A stretch of 64,000 bases of DNA from Paragonimus skrjabini miyazakii (GCA_014338405.1 JTDE01001491.1:66801-130800); one strand, 5' to 3'. Positions 10,085 through 22,816 are shown, counted from the stretch's first letter. Notes: generated by a model from the letters alone, not told the origin. Made by a program: numbers and translations.

Positions 10085-11544
10085 ACACCGGGATCTCAGA
10101 AATGTCACATTTGGTCAAGTATATTTTAGGCGTGCTCAAGTCATTTTGGCATGTGATACGAAATTTTTACATCCACTGGTCAGCATAATATGCCCGTCCC
10201 AAAAGGGCTTACCAGATGACCTCATCATCCTCATTTATAAAATACTCGTTGAGATACTCAAGATCCTAACGAATATTCACCTAAAAATAGCCTCATAGAT
10301 GACGCTCAAGTAGTAGAAAGAAGTTGATAGATGATCAACCGAGCAACTAGTCGTCCTTCGTGTGCGTTCGGGCCTTTTCAGGCCATCTAAGACTTTCTAC
10401 AGACGAAAGCTTGCTTTAAATAACATAGTTCTGAAGCACAGTTGATTAACTGTTGTTAAAGTATATTGACAAACCAAGCCATGTGTTCGATGTTGATTGA
10501 GTTGATTGGTTAATAGCATGTTCGTCGAATGAGATAATGATAGACGTAAACAAGACCAGTTTCAGAAAGTTCATCATAGTTTTACGTGTTGTCCGCTAAT
10601 GTGCTTTTCAGACAAAGTGCAATCAACCGTATTTCTTAACTGAACCTTCCATAGTTTGCCACAGTCTTTTCCAGGACACATGAACGGTGTTAGTAAAAAA
10701 AAGAAAGGTTACTGTCATTTCGAAAGTTCTGCACTTAAAACTTACACCTCTTCCTTTCTCGCTCGTGATGGACGTTAGCTATTCAGTACATACTTCCAAT
10801 TGTCCCGAAATGGCGTTCAATTGTGTTTATTTTGGTGACCCGTTGACTGCATCTTGAACAGATGCATTTCAGTTTTCTTCCTTATGGGAACGTTACTATT
10901 CTGAGCTGACTGATGGTTGGTCACGTCGGAAAGATTTTCATGGCCAACTTGACTACACTGTTGCAGGGATTGTCAACGAGTAGATAACCCATTTGTAGCT
11001 TGCACTCTACCTTGGACTGGTTGGTTGCAATCACGAAGCCCATTATCAGCCTGACGGTTGTGGGTTTACAGTTGATCCCTTTTCCGGAAACTTATGCTTA
11101 GATTCAAGCGGCTCAACTGTAGTGACCTGCCCGTACGGCAATAATCACCAATCTCGTATATGCATATGTTAAGATGCTGAATATAACTCAACGTAACCAA
11201 CCTACGTTGGTGATCATTTGTAATGCCGGTGGTCAACGGTTCACCCCCGCTACCGCTCCTTTTATTTCGAAACGTTTATGATGTTCATGCATTCCGTATG
11301 CGTGTACGGTTCTGCACATAGCACTCCAACTCAATCTTATCGCAGTCTACAAACTGAACCTTCCTTTTCCAGCTCTTTTTAAATGTTGATGATGAGAAAT
11401 TGTTGCCTGAACCTACCACATTCCTTCGTTCCATATAGGAGACTGAAGAAATATTTCATGATTGGTCCTCCTCAGCAGTCATTCCTATTTTCAAAAGTAT
11501 TTCAGAATATGATGTTACGGGGTAATGGAAATCTACTCGATTCA
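10085..11544. other. No gene seen
   Basis: No protein-like frame over 60 codons and no internal match noticed. Confidence 0.4.
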
Positions 11545-11685
11545 TGTATCACGAATAACAGCTGCTTACTGCAACCAATCCGAGATCTTATTACTTGCAC
11601 AGGAGGTTTCAATTCGAATACGATTTCGAGGCCTGTTCGAAGTCCCGAATTCCGAGTATCACAGACGACCACAGATGTATTAACC
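11545..11685 (+). repeat. Short dispersed repeat, copy 1
   Basis: About 130 bases resemble 38935-39065: both contain agctgcttactgcaacca, then gaggtct/gagatct, ttattacttgc, tttcaattcga and ttccgagtat in the same order. Function unknown. Confidence 0.65.
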
Positions 11686-12880
11686 CTATTTTCATCCTAT
11701 CCAAGATACTCACGGGTCACATAACACGGTGGTTTCTAAATCACAGAGAAAACCAAGTAATAGCTGGACAGGCAGGTTTCTGATCTGGTTGCGGGTGTAT
11801 TGACCATATTTTCACCTTACAACAGGCGCTGGAATATCAACACTCTTTCTCAGCCGATAGTATTCACATTTTTGAACCTAAAGGCTGTTTTTTGAATTGG
11901 TTGCTCGATATGCTATCTGAGGCCGTGGTTACCGCAAAAGAGTGGAGTATGTCCAATTGTTGAACTCGTTCTACACTCGCTGTGGGTGCAGAGTGCATAT
12001 TTAGAATTACTAATTTCGAATATCCGATCTCTTTTTCAACCACGTGATGGTGAACGACATTCTTGAATAAACACTCCAAGGGTCTCCGAATTACGTTTTT
12101 GCCGGATAGTAAGCTGACTGTTATCGTGTAATCGGACGACAGTGCTTTACTTGGTTCTCTTGCAGAGAGCTTACGAAGCAGGTTGGACCGATTGAATGAT
12201 GTAACTAGTCTGTGTGGTTTATACTTTGCACTTTCAACGTGTAAAGTGTTGCTGCAAGATTGGAGTGACACTGACCTTGTCTTTTGCTATTGTAGGCAGG
12301 CCACTCAAGACTGTTGACCCTCTTCTCGAATAGTTTACTCTCATCAATTTGCAATAGTTCACATGAGGTATCCGGTTGTTGTAGTGCCTTTGGGAACTGT
12401 GCAATTTCGCGGCCGATAACCGAGATAGCGAAATTGCGCGATCTCCACTGGTTTGGTCACGTACTCCGTAAACCGACGGAACGTGAGCTGATCAGTATAG
12501 CTACCGCTGTTTGGAAGAAACCGCAATGCGGCCATGCCATGACGTGGTCACAGGCTATGAAAATCTTGAAAGCCCCACTGACCAAAGTTGGTATGTGCGT
12601 TCTGCTCGGTTTCAGAGTTCGCGACCACCCACACTACTGGTTTTAACCATTGATCATTTGTATGGCAATGTTGCAGTCAATGGCGGATTTGTATCAACGA
12701 GGTTGTTAATTCTTCTTTTCCTCCTCCTTGAAGCTTTATTTGTTTGTTCCCCTTCTTTCTCTTTTTTCCCCTATACATTTGACTTATTGCTATCACTGTT
12801 ACTTCGTGGAATATTGTGAAAACCAACAACGACCCGAGCTTTCATACCCATGGGTACAGCTGAAAGCTGAAAATGGTCAT
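11650..12880 (+). mobile_element. LINE copy, heavily decayed
   Basis: Successive RT landmarks in changing frames. 11690-11785 reads LSKILTGHITRW then NHRENQVIAGQAGF (LINE ...ILLRRL...EQAGF); next GCGCIDHIFTLQQALEYQHS (CIDQIFTLRQALEQRH). About 12040-12080 is a degenerate FLFNxVxNDILE block and 12215-12280 reads LYFALSTCKVLLQDW. 12430-12600 reads LHWFGHVLRKPTERE and a KKPQCGHAMTW stretch typical of the LINE C-terminus. The pyrimidine-rich tail at 12710-12880 ends in aaaaccaacaacgacccgag, a 3'UTR block also seen at 25.7 kb. Many stops; no function left. Confidence 0.75.
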
Positions 12881-13364
12881 GGTGATGTATGGGGTGTGTG
12901 GAGATTGTCGGCCACGTAACCCTGTAGGGTTGGGTGGATTATCGTGTTGTCTCTAGGCTAGCTTATACACTCTAACGGTGCTGACATCCGTTGTCTGCAT
13001 TCCGAGGTTCTTTGACACAATCTTTCGTAAGAAAATTCGTCTCTGTAATGCCGTTATCACGTGATAATGTTCCTTATCTGCTCCCGCGATTTTTCTAAAT
13101 GAAGGCGTTTGCGTGTCTTGTAGTGCTTTCTATCAAGTTTGGTTAACATTTATTTTCTCTGACCGTCGTGATGACTTAGGTATTTTGTTCAGTTAAGATC
13201 TGACCTGACTTGAATTAAACGGTCTGAATCTTGCGCTTGCTTAATGGACCAGTATAATGCCCGCATTCCCGAATCGGTTAACATCTGTCATCCTTCTTGA
13301 ATGATATCTCTCGGGTGAGGGTTCATAAACAGCTGTCTCGGTCGTTCATCATTTCTAGTGGTGT
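12881..13364. other. No gene seen
   Basis: Separates two LINE copies lying in the same orientation; no feature recognised. Confidence 0.4.
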
Positions 13365-14460
13365 CAAGAGTTTCCGATCTTAACTTTCCTGTTCAATTTT
13401 GTCACGAACGACACTCTGCAACGTGCGCTTAAGGAATCCAGTGAGCTTGGTATTGAGTCTCTTCCTAGCGCTAGGTTGACCGACCTGGAGTATGTGGATG
13501 ATATTATCTTACTTAACCCCTCTGCCGAAAACACGCAGACCATGCTGGACAAGGTGCGCGACCGAGCTGGTTTGTATGGAATGCGCTTTGCAACTTCAAA
13601 GTGCAAAGTGTTGCTTCAAGACGGGGGCACTTCAACTCCTACTTTCTTCATTACAGGTAATCCGCTTGAGACTGTGGACAGTTTCACATACTTGGGTAGC
13701 ACTATCACGTCAGCCTGTAATATTGCTGATGAGATTTCACCGAGGATTGCAAAGGCATGAGTCGACTTTGCCAAACTGCGTCATCTGTGGCGTCGAAAAG
13801 ACGTCCGGTTGTCGCTGAAAGGAAGAGTATATAATGCTTGTGTGCGTTACATTTTGCTCTATAGTTCAGAAACGTGGCCTGTTCACAATGAAGATGTCGA
13901 CAGGCTTGCTGTGTTTGACCATCGTTGTCTCCGCCAATTGGTCTATATTAGGTGAACTGATCGTGTGAGCAATGTGGCCGTTCGTCGGCGCGTATTCCGG
14001 AACGCTCGGGATGCGCGATCAATTGGTCAACTAATCACATTGCACAGCCTACGAGGGATGGATCAAGCACTCCGTGTGTCATATGATTGATTGCACTGTA
14101 TACTGAGATCACTAACAGTTAGGTAAAACCGCGTGGTCGTCAAGCAACAGTGTGGTCACGAAATATAAAGACCTTGACTGGTCCATTGAACAAAGTGGGT
14201 AGATGTTGTCTGCCTGGCTGGGGTCCTCACGCTTACTCAAATCGTTGTTTGGAAACGATATCCGAGATGGCAGTTTGCCTCAGTCAATGGCGTACTCGTA
14301 TACATGTTACTTCTAGTTGTTCCGCCTAGTCTATTATTCTCATTATTTCTGGTACTAGTACTCTATGACCTTTTCAGCGATGTTTCTTTTCCGAAGATAT
14401 TCCACGTCACTGTTGAGGTAAGCGGAAGCACGAGTCACAATACCTCGACTGTTATGATGA
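13365..14460 (+). mobile_element. LINE copy, 5'-truncated, YVDD retained
   Basis: Starts in the middle of RT (FNFVTNDTLQRALKES). The frame at 13476-13760 carries motif C, EYVDDIILL, with YVDD encoded at 13491-13502, followed by FATSKCKVLLQDG and FTYLGSTITS. A TGA at 13758 interrupts, then the same frame continues with FAKLRHLWRRKDVRLSLKGR, YILLYSSETWPV and VFDHRCLRQL. A second in-frame TGA follows near 13950. The C-terminal GW/WLET-like block and a pyrimidine-rich tail run to about 14460 (hydrophobic-looking frame 14304-14588 is this tail). Best preserved LINE of its clade here but lacks endonuclease and half of RT. Confidence 0.85.
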
Positions 14461-15838
14461 TGTTGATTATTACGTTTTGGGCTCCGTATGTTCTCATTAG
14501 CCACCTGATTCCCACATTTCTGCTCAAATCCCGTATGGGTGACCTTCATTGTATCCCTGTTGGTGTCTCGTTGTTCCGTCAGCCATAGAGATCTTTCAAT
14601 GCGGTGAAAGGTTGCACTTCCCAACACTCTGAAAGACGCGTCTAGAAACGCAGAGCTGGCCCACGCATAACTTATTCATATGGCCGAGACAGTCCGAGCA
14701 TTCACTTTATTTATTGGAAAAATAAACATTCGGCGTTTTTCTCATGATCTATGATTTTTTTTTCATTATATACGTTTTCTGACGCCATCGTAAACAGAAG
14801 AGTCCATGGTTTTTTTGTTATAGAACTTGTCCTTTTATTCCCCTGCTCGAGATAGAGGGTTGATTTGAGCCATCCAACCTAGAATGGTGTGAATTTCGAA
14901 GTCCATGGCAGCCACTCTAACAGTTGATTCAGTCTTCGGTTAATGCACTCTCGTTCAAGATAGGAACGGCGTAAGTCGCAAAATTTCCGCGGCTAGTAGA
15001 TGCAATTGTTCGCAAGAGGGGCTGTGACTTACGCGATGTCCCTGATCTGTCCTTTGTATCTGTTAAGACTCGGTTACAACTGAGTGGTTCACGCGCTCCG
15101 AATTGTGCTTGCTCGTCCAAAAATGGCATACTCCTTTTATACACATCCAAGCTGGTGATTCGTACGCTGCTTACTCAGATGTTCAAACCCAAGGACATAT
15201 CCGATAGATCTTTAACATGTGCATAACTCAACGGCTTCAGTCGGCACACATCAATGAACAACGCCCCCGCCCTTTTTTTGGCTTGTGTCTACTTGAGAAT
15301 GATTCATAGCATGAATTCCTTGATGACTTCAACACTTGAACAGATTGTAATCAGCTTCTCCTAAAGCACTTGTGACAACTACGATCCTGGTTGAGAATAT
15401 GAACAAGTCGCTTATGTTGACTAGAAACCGATCAACTCTTAGGTTAACACAGTACGGCTACTGTTGGTTTTATCACAACACTATAAACATTTTTTCCAAA
15501 ATTGTAAACTCTTCGTCTGCGGAAATTTTGCTCACTTCGAATTAGTCTGCTGTATTGGCCTGCACTCCCAAAAAGACCATCCTGAATGGGTACCGTGTAA
15601 GGTGTGCGTAGAATGACTTACCACTTCTGTCAGTCCGCTACATTTATTTTGAGGAGCTCAGTTACCCATTTCTTGCGAACCTACGTGTCGTGCATACCTA
15701 CCACACCATTGTTCCGTGTCAATACCGATTAGTACACGATCATAAGAAAGCATTAGCCTTCATGAATGGATTTTTTCCGGTGCGCTTGTTATTGTCTGAG
15801 TTCCTTCTATGATCTGCCATTGTTGCTATACGTTTCAG
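14461..15838. other. No gene seen; upstream of exon alpha-A
   Basis: Any earlier exons of paralogue A should lie here or further left, but I could not identify one. The minus frame at 14929-15150 has no recognisable content. Confidence 0.35.
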
Positions 15839-16261
15839 CGGACGTCAAATTGCCAGGAGCTGAGCGTCGAAGTCTCTATTACCGTCGCTACGGTAATCCG
15901 AACTACGGTGGAATGGCAGGGATTTTGAGTCGTTCCTACCGTCGACGTCTTCGAGTGGCCCGCAGTCGAGCTGGTACGGATCCGAACGGCAGTCTTCGAC
16001 ATGTGCGTATTCTGTCCAACGATTTTGCTGAAGCCGTGGCTAGGGCGTACGAAGATCCGGATGCCGTTGCGTCTCCAAAAAAATGGCCAACCATGTCACC
16101 ATTTGGCTTTCTCAGTTCTGATTCAGTCGGTCCAATGCCCAGACGTCAACTGATCGTCTACGACAATTTGGAGGACATCGAAGCCTCAACGACCAAGCCT
16201 GCACTTAATACTGTTTCGAATGGATATTTGGCATACGCCGGACATCGCCGCGAAGCAGTAG
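15839..16261 (+). CDS. Exon alpha of paralogue A (unknown protein)
   Basis: A 423-bp exon inside the open frame 15766-16281. It is bounded by an acceptor (ttgctatacgtttcag) and a strong donor (gtaagtcg at 16262). Both boundaries fall after codon base 1 (phase 1-1), so the exon could be skipped without a frameshift. About 141 residues: an Arg/Tyr-rich first half (SLYYRRYGNPNYGG, SYRRRLRVARSR), an acidic centre (YEDPDAVASP), then FLSSDSVGPMPRR, IVYDNLEDIE and AGHRREAV at the end. The second half aligns with the 43.7-kb exon, including (Y)xDPDA, SxxVGPxPxR, YDxL and AGHR. No membrane segment or signal peptide. The YEDPD and VYDNLED motifs look like possible phosphotyrosine sites of an intracellular region, but no family is assigned. 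Confidence 0.72.
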
Positions 16262-17519
16262 GTAAGTCGACGTTTGTTTGAACCGTTTGACTTATTCTCT
16301 TGTATGATTGTCTAGTTAATCAGTCTCCAACGTGTTTTCAGCTTATCAGCTTCTTACAAATTCTTCACCCAACTATTTGTATAATTAAGTTCGAAAGATT
16401 GTGTTCCACCAAGATTGGAAACCGTGTAATCAGGCCGGGTAATTTGTTCACATTTGTCTTAACTTCCACCCGTACGTAAGCCATTGTGACTGTCATGCAT
16501 GCGTAAGTCGATTGGCCAAGTGTACCACTTGACGGTTTTAATCAGACACGCTGAGGTACACACGTCAACCCTATGAGAATGAACTAATGGGGCTGGTATG
16601 CGGTCGGTCGTTGCTCACTTGAGTCAACGTATTGCTTGCTGAGCTCGGGTACATCAGTGTCAGTGATCAACTGTAACCAGCTTGTTAGTGCCTCTCATGT
16701 GACCTGAATTGTACTCCCTAGGATGACTTCCATTTTACCCTGCCATGCTGGCCTACTCCATTAAAAATGACCACGATTTGCTTTCATTCTACGCGAATTT
16801 TTGACGATGCAGATCCACATCTGGGCTGATAGTTTGGTTACGACCTTCATTTTTATGAGTCATGCACGAACTCCATACTTCGTTTATCTCAGAACGCACA
16901 TCTGAATGATTTATTCCGTTTGTTTCTTCCAGCATAGGGCTTCAAAAGTGATGTTCAAGTTATCCAAACTAATCCAGTGTAAACCCAGTTATTGTCCATA
17001 TTTTAACCGGTTTAGACCACTAATTTGATTGTTCCGATGGCTTGTGTCGGATGGCCCTGTAGTTCACTCGAAGGTGAAAGATTTCTAACTGATTGCTTTT
17101 ATATCCGCCTGATTACACGACCACGTAACAGACAGAAACCATAGAGCATGCATAATGTGTTGTACCTGACGTGGATTCGAACTGAGTAACGTTTACTTCT
17201 GCTCTTTTCCATCGCCCTAAAGTGTACCTCAGATTCAAAAAAGTTGTTAACGATCCGATTTCGATATTCTTCAACATTTCCCAATCTCTCGAAAGCTTAA
17301 TTGCATCTCCTTGCATAGCAGTCCCACTCTTTGCATACAGTACTGTTATGTTTTAAGACTGACTGAACGTCAGTTCAGATTCATTTAAGAAAAAGTGGAC
17401 GAAAATATGGAAATATATAGAGCTAAATGTCCAACAGTAACAAGAAAGCCACTTTTGTTATAGGCTATGAATTTTTTGCTAACACTATTCTAGCGGCTAA
17501 CTACGGCTTGTGGTCATAT
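16262..17519 (+). other. Intron of paralogue A (5' part)
   Basis: No coding or repeat feature recognised. The intron between alpha and beta is predicted to run to 27471 and holds the LINE, PLE and transposon remnants listed below. Confidence 0.5.
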
Positions 17520-18160
17520 ACCCCAAATACATCTACTCAATATCTTTTGGACTCCAGCCGGGTCTCAGGTTGAACCATTGCAGATCGAGCTTGATGCCGG
17601 TTTTCTCATACCTGTTCGTGAATTCATGGGTTGTCCATTGCGCTATTTTTTCCATGCACACCCTAAAAGCGCAAGCAAAGTGCGGTGTGGTGGGCCCTGG
17701 ACAGACATGTGTGAAACGTGTGAGCCATCTTCCGGCAAATGAGGGCTGTCTCTTCTGGTCACACGCACTTCATCATTGACCGTGTGACGCCGCCACCACG
17801 TAAGCAAGCCCTCACAAAATCACACAACTTGTGAGAATCATTGACGCGGAGCAATCAGGTTTCATAACCGTGGAACAGCATTGCGTGCAAGGTTACGATG
17901 TCCATCCAACCCCTTATTTGGAGACGGATGTCACACCAACACCATAGGTGCATCAGGTTAGTAGCTGTCGACCGAACTTTATAATGATACGTGAGGAAGT
18001 CTCTTCCTAAATAGGCAGGGGCTCTTACCCAGCTTGAAGAAGCACGTCCCACTTGGATGATGCGAAACGCAAATCACGTCGTAATGTTTTACTCGCCATG
18101 CTTTTTTATATTCCGTTAGCCGCGATCTTCTTGGAACGCATACCATTGAAATGAGCAGTT
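17520..18160 (-). mobile_element. LINE C-terminal fragment
   Basis: Minus-strand reading from 18160: LRFASSKWDVLLQAG (LINE LRFAPSKCKVLLQDW), then TSSRIII, and in the frame 17855-18052 a stretch NLMHLWCWCDIRLQIRG, the conserved NLRHLWRRRDIRLSIKG block, continuing to FHGYETW (LYGSETW). Further left only weak traces remain (FVRACLR; LRPGWSPKD like RLPGWGPRD). Multiple frameshifts; no catalytic palm. Confidence 0.65.
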
Positions 18161-19129
18161 GGAGCCTTGGGTTGCCGCGTGTTGAACCCCTCCCCCAATT
18201 GATCCAGGCTTTTACATTCATATAAACTTTTTGGCTAGCCCAGACATCGAATAGAAACATCATTGACCAACGTTTTTCCTGCAATAGGTCTTATCAGTCG
18301 TACGCGTCTCTTTACCCGAGCCGGAAGTTGAATCCCGATCCACCTATTTGTTGGGCTGGACTATTGCTAACTATTCAGTTGAGCTCATATTTGACAGGTT
18401 CAATTCATCATCATATCGGAACGATCATGTTAGATGATCGTACTCGGGAGGATTCACTGCAACCAATAACCCGAGTGATAGCGATTTCTAAACCACATCC
18501 AAACGACAGATTTCATCGAACCTAGCGAACGACGTTTTGATCGTTGGTGGTTAGTCGATTTGCATTCCTAGTCGTCTTTAGCTAGGGCGAATTTAGAGTC
18601 TGATGCTTTGTTTCTAGGTGAATCAGTCGATAAGGTTTGTCTGACTAGAAGAACTACCTGATCTGATCAGTCTCGAAGTGAAATTCAGCTGTAATTAATA
18701 AATGAGTAACTCTGATTTTTCAATTAACCTCCCGTTGCGTGACACCGTTCAACTTGAGATTTAGGTTGCTGAAACGATGCATAATAGGTTTACTCAACGT
18801 GTCTGTAGTTTCTCAACAGTACACTTCTGACTTTGACCACTCTTTGAGTAAAGTCGATAGGCGCTACTTCGTTGATTAGGAATTCAGTCCGAAATAACAG
18901 CGTGCTAGCATCCATGGTGAGTTCGCACTCATGCCATTGCGGACTTTTCTGGGCAAAGATATTTTCTGTTGTCCTCTTCTAGATCATCTTTAGTCATTAT
19001 TGTGGCGAATCTTACTCGGCGCCGAATGTATATGTATTTATCCATGCCTTTTCAATGCGTGTTCATGCTCGCCTCGCGTTATTTGATTATTTGAAACAAT
19101 AAGTTCCCTTTAACCACTTCATTAGAATA
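18161..19129. other. No gene seen
   Basis: Within the predicted intron of paralogue A. Nothing recognised. Confidence 0.4.
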
Positions 19130-19890
19130 GAAAGAAGACATATATTGCGATATGTTAACATTTCAGTTATTCTCATCAGTCGCAAACGTAAAACATGCAA
19201 GTTATATACATCACACAGATAGGGACAGACACGCATACAAGCACACCAAGTATTATGTAATCACGACCATGGCAACCCAGTAGGTTGCCTCATCCACTTT
19301 TGTGCACATTATGTCTGCTGGTAAGTTCGGATGAGCATCACTTCACAGAAAGCTGATAGCTTCGGGTTTCGCTTGCGCAACAGTATCTTGAATGAGTTTA
19401 ATGGGTCAATTTGGTGACCTGTTGTCATGACGTGTTTAACAGTCGATGACGTTGGGTTTCAAGCCGTCAGTGCAATAGGTTGAGGCTGGTGCGTCATCTG
19501 TTGTTTTAACCACTTCGGAATGTGTTCGACGGAGATAGTTGACGTTTTGTTCTGCCTATGTAAACGCCAGTGCAACTGCAAGTGAACTGGTAAACAACAT
19601 GGGAGGCAGAAGAGTTTGGCAAGCTACATTCGCGATTACGGATAACTGGTCCTCTGGTGGTTTGAAATGAACGCAACTGCGCAGCCGCATACGTTCGAGC
19701 CAGAGCAGACTTTGATTTGTGCTTTATGTCGTTGGCTAAATGGTCATCTTTGAATGGCAAGAATAAGAAAACATCTTTCTTTTGATCTGTCACTATGGGC
19801 TCAGTTCTCTTCTTCACCGTATTACATGCCCTGGTGAATTTGTCGGGGCATCCATTCGCTACTAAAGTTTGTCTCAGCAATTCCTGTTTC
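19130..19890 (-). mobile_element. Penelope-like element: RT C-terminus and GIY-YIG endonuclease
   Basis: The 124-codon minus frame (19506-19880) contains the RT-endonuclease linker (ANGCPDKFTRACNT, FLFLPFKDDHLANDI) and the start of the GIY-YIG nuclease. VYQFTCSCTGVYIGRTKRQL is the typical xYxFxCxCGxxYIGRTxRxL signature. Downstream (19290-19500) the nuclease tail continues across frameshifts (HVMTTGHQ, FKILLRKRNPKL, MLIRTYQ), and the conserved 3' end reaches about 19130. RT palm is absent. The same tail occurs at 48.1-48.4 kb, so both belong to one PLE subfamily. Confidence 0.85.
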
Positions 19891-19998
19891 GTCTACAGTG
19901 TATCGGGGGTGCAAATAGTTGATTAGGCGAACACTTGTTTCTGGTTGATCGACTGATCTCACAGTTCATCCATCATGTAAATTGTATGCACATATCAA

Positions 19999-20350
19999 AT
20001 TCAAATACATCTGTGATCTCAGCGTTTTAACTGTGCCCATTACGGTAATCAGAATCAAGACATAAGCGAACATATGTTTTCGGTAATTTACCTACAGACC
20101 GATACAATTATATAAGGAGTTAGATCGAGATATCGATCGGACATTACAAAGAAACTAGGTCACTAGTCAGTCAATTGGCGATGGCTTGATTGGTCTGCTA
20201 CGTCACGCCCACCCATTGGTATGATCACGCAGGTTGACCATCGATCCGGTGAATGTGTGGCCATGGTAGATGCAACGTCTGAACAGACCGTTTTCCATGA
20301 CGTAATACCGAATCAAGTAGCCTGATTCCGATAGCCTTGACAGTACAAAG
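19999..20350. repeat. Left arm of 352-bp inverted repeat
   Basis: Reverse complement of 22465-22816 over all 352 positions with one mismatch that I found (near 20093) and no gaps. It may continue leftward, because the right arm is cut by the assembly gap. The arm has no open frame, and a cluster ggagttagatcgagatatcg near its centre occurs a third time, diverged and in direct orientation, at 22387-22455. Probably a PLE terminal repeat (pseudo-LTR). Confidence 0.92.
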
Positions 20351-21655
20351 GTGGTGTTGGGATTCGGGTGGTGGTGTACAGCATGACCAGTTGGGCTGCA
20401 TAGAACGTGTGTCCCACAGCCACCATGAGTCGGGATTTCAACAGAGTCGCACTGTCGTCACTTTCTCAACAAATGCCGATGGATGGCCATTTTCTTTTAG
20501 CGTGGTTCTCAACAATGACATCTCTTTGGCCAATATTTCTCTTGAACAAATTCTTCTGGCGCAATAGAACAAGGTCCTCACTAGACCCCGCTTGTATCGG
20601 ATCAGCACAAAACTGTGAAAGTTCAGGCACTGTCCAGTCCAAGTGTGTTTCCGATAGACAGACCGCAGTAATCGACCATTGTTTTCACGCTTCATGAGAA
20701 TATCCAAAAACGCCAGGGTTTCATTCTGTTCGTGTCCAATGGTGAAGCTTATGTTGGAATTCAGCTTGTTCATGGAATCGGGCGTACTTGTTGCCAACTC
20801 CTTGGTATCCGTAACTATCAACACATCATCAACATGACGCCCATAGAATTGAGCCTGACTGATAACAGCGTCTGCGTTCTGCTCCAGACGTTCAACTTGA
20901 AACGAAAATATCGGCTAGTAGCGGACCGAGTGGACTGCCCATAGCAACACCATCGATTTGTGTGTAGCCAGTTCTCTGGAAGCAGAACTTTACGTTTGCT
21001 GTGCATAGTAGAAGAAGGCGTTCTAACTCAGACGTGGGCAATCCTATGTTCAATTGATGTTAGTCAATATACTCACAAATTCTATTGACCATCTGCATCA
21101 GAGGGACATTTGTAAACACAGAGGCGATGTCCAAACTGGTCATATGTTTGTTGTTGCAGTCCAAACCATCAAGTAAATCGATTAGTTCAAAGTTATCTCT
21201 TACAGTTTTCCGAACCATCGATTGTCTTACGGGCTGAAGAAGTTGGGCTGGCAACTGTGCCAATTTGTGTTGTGGTGAATTGGACATGGATAGTATTGGC
21301 CTCAAAGGAACATTAACCTTGTGAAGTTTGGGCAAACCATACAGTTGTGGAGTCTGTGATCCTTTAAATGTAATTGACTTCGTCGTTGACTGATCAGTGA
21401 AGTGTCCATTCAGCAATCCTCGCACTTCTTTGTTAACGCGTCGTTCAATTTCAGCAGCATTGTCCGCTGAATCATTCAGACGGAATTTGGTTGTGCCATT
21501 TAATAAGGGCTGCATCCATGACCACAACGCCGGAGCCTTTATCTGGTTGTAGAATTATCAAGTTTTCATTGATTCGTAGCTCAGGAAAAGCATTTGGTGA
21601 GAAATTCAGCAAACAAAAGCCGGCTGCCGAGATGTGTTCAACAGCTCCCATACAG
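20351..21655 (-). mobile_element. Penelope-like element reverse transcriptase (nearly complete)
   Basis: On the minus strand: the N-terminal block LIILQPDKGSGVVVMD (21472-21723), then the frame 21060-21527 with PQLYGLPKLHK, VPLRPILSMSNSP and TSLDIASVFTNVPL, which are PLE RT motifs including the palm LDxxSLFTNVP. Frameshifted pieces give FQRTGYTQIDGVAMGSPLGP, and the catalytic motif reads HVDD (20825-20836, usually YVDD). The frame 20438-20824 then covers thumb (TLAFLDILMKRENNG, YRKHTWTGQ). The last ~110 bases (20351-20460) begin the endonuclease linker and stop abruptly at the inverted-repeat arm. About four frame breaks, otherwise the best RT in the window. Confidence 0.88.
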
Positions 21656-22125
21656 CTGCCATACAAAAGTGATGACAGTGCGACTCTGTTGAAATCCCGT
21701 CTCATGGTGGCTGTGGGACACACGTTCTATGCAGCCCAACTGGTCATGCTGTTCACCACCACTCGAATCCCAACACCACCTTTGAAAACACCACTTCCGC
21801 TCAATGCCAAATCTCACATCATCCACGAATTCTCGTGTGAGTGCCGAGCCACTTACATAGGCGGAACGGAGCGGCAGTTATATCATCGAGTCAACGAACA
21901 CATTCCAGTTTGGGTTCGCAAAACACTCATGGATACAACAATACCGGGATCAAGTCAGAATGTAGCAAGTCACAGGGAACCAGCATCATCGATCGCCTGA
22001 CACCTGTTGACTTGTCAACCCCAACTGAACCTGGAGAAGGCGTTTCGGATACGTTACGCAACAAAATATCGAAGGCTTCTGCGGTTGGTGGAGGTGGTGG
22101 CAATTAGTAAATGTAAGCCACCCCT
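21640..22125 (+). mobile_element. Penelope-like endonuclease domain, opposite orientation
   Basis: Plus-strand frame 21491-22000 reads the linker (LPYKSDDSATLLKSRL, HTFYAAQLVMLF) and a GIY-YIG domain: IIHEFSCECRATYIGGTERQL, where the usual YIGRT is YIGGT. About 110 bases (21668-21781) are nearly identical to the reverse complement of 20344-20457, the stub at the end of the minus-strand RT. So the two pieces come from the same subfamily, arranged head to head. Confidence 0.85.
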
Positions 22126-22464
22126 CTGTGTACAGAAAGACTTGTTCGTCAGTACGAGACTGCCCTAGTATTTGATGTGTATGGATGTGTGTGAGTGTGC
22201 ATATGTTTATGTGGTTGTTGATTTTGTTGTTTAGCTTCACAATGTCCATTGAACTTTGCTATATAAACCCGCAGACTGCAGTATGTACCTGATGAGATGT
22301 AGCGCAATGTGCTCGAGAGATACATTGTGCAAAAAACTGTTTCTGACTTCTCTGTTGAAGTTTGTTACGGGAAAAAGGTTGCTTTGCATATAAGGAGTTA
22401 ATAGAGTCAGATCGAGATATCGATCGGACTTATTACACAAAAACCAGGTGATCACTGGAAAATA
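22126..22464 (+). repeat. PLE 3' tail with partial terminal repeat
   Basis: Non-coding tail of the plus-strand PLE piece. 22387-22455 resembles 20112-20176 (gatcgagatatcgatcgga shared) in direct orientation, so part of the terminal repeat sits here just before the inverted arm starts at 22465. Confidence 0.65.
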
Positions 22465-22816
22465 CTTTGTACTGTCAAGGCTATCGGAATCAGGCTACTT
22501 GATTCGGTATTACGTCATGGAAAACGGTCTGTTCAGACGTTGCATCTACCATGGCCACACATTCACCGGATCGATGGTCAACCTGCGTGATCATACCAAT
22601 GGGTGGGCGTGACGTAGCAGACCAATCAAGCCATCGCCAATTGACTGACTAGTGACCTAGTTTCTTTGTAATGTCCGATCGATATCTCGATCTAACTCCT
22701 TATATAATTGTATCGGTCTGAAGGTAAATTACCGAAAACATATGTTCGCTTATGTCTTGATTCTGATTACCGTAATGGGCACAGTTAAAACGCTGAGATC
22801 ACAGATGTATTTGAAT
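22465..22816. repeat. Right arm of 352-bp inverted repeat
   Basis: See the left arm. Its right limit is set by the run of Ns, so the true arm may be longer. Confidence 0.92.
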
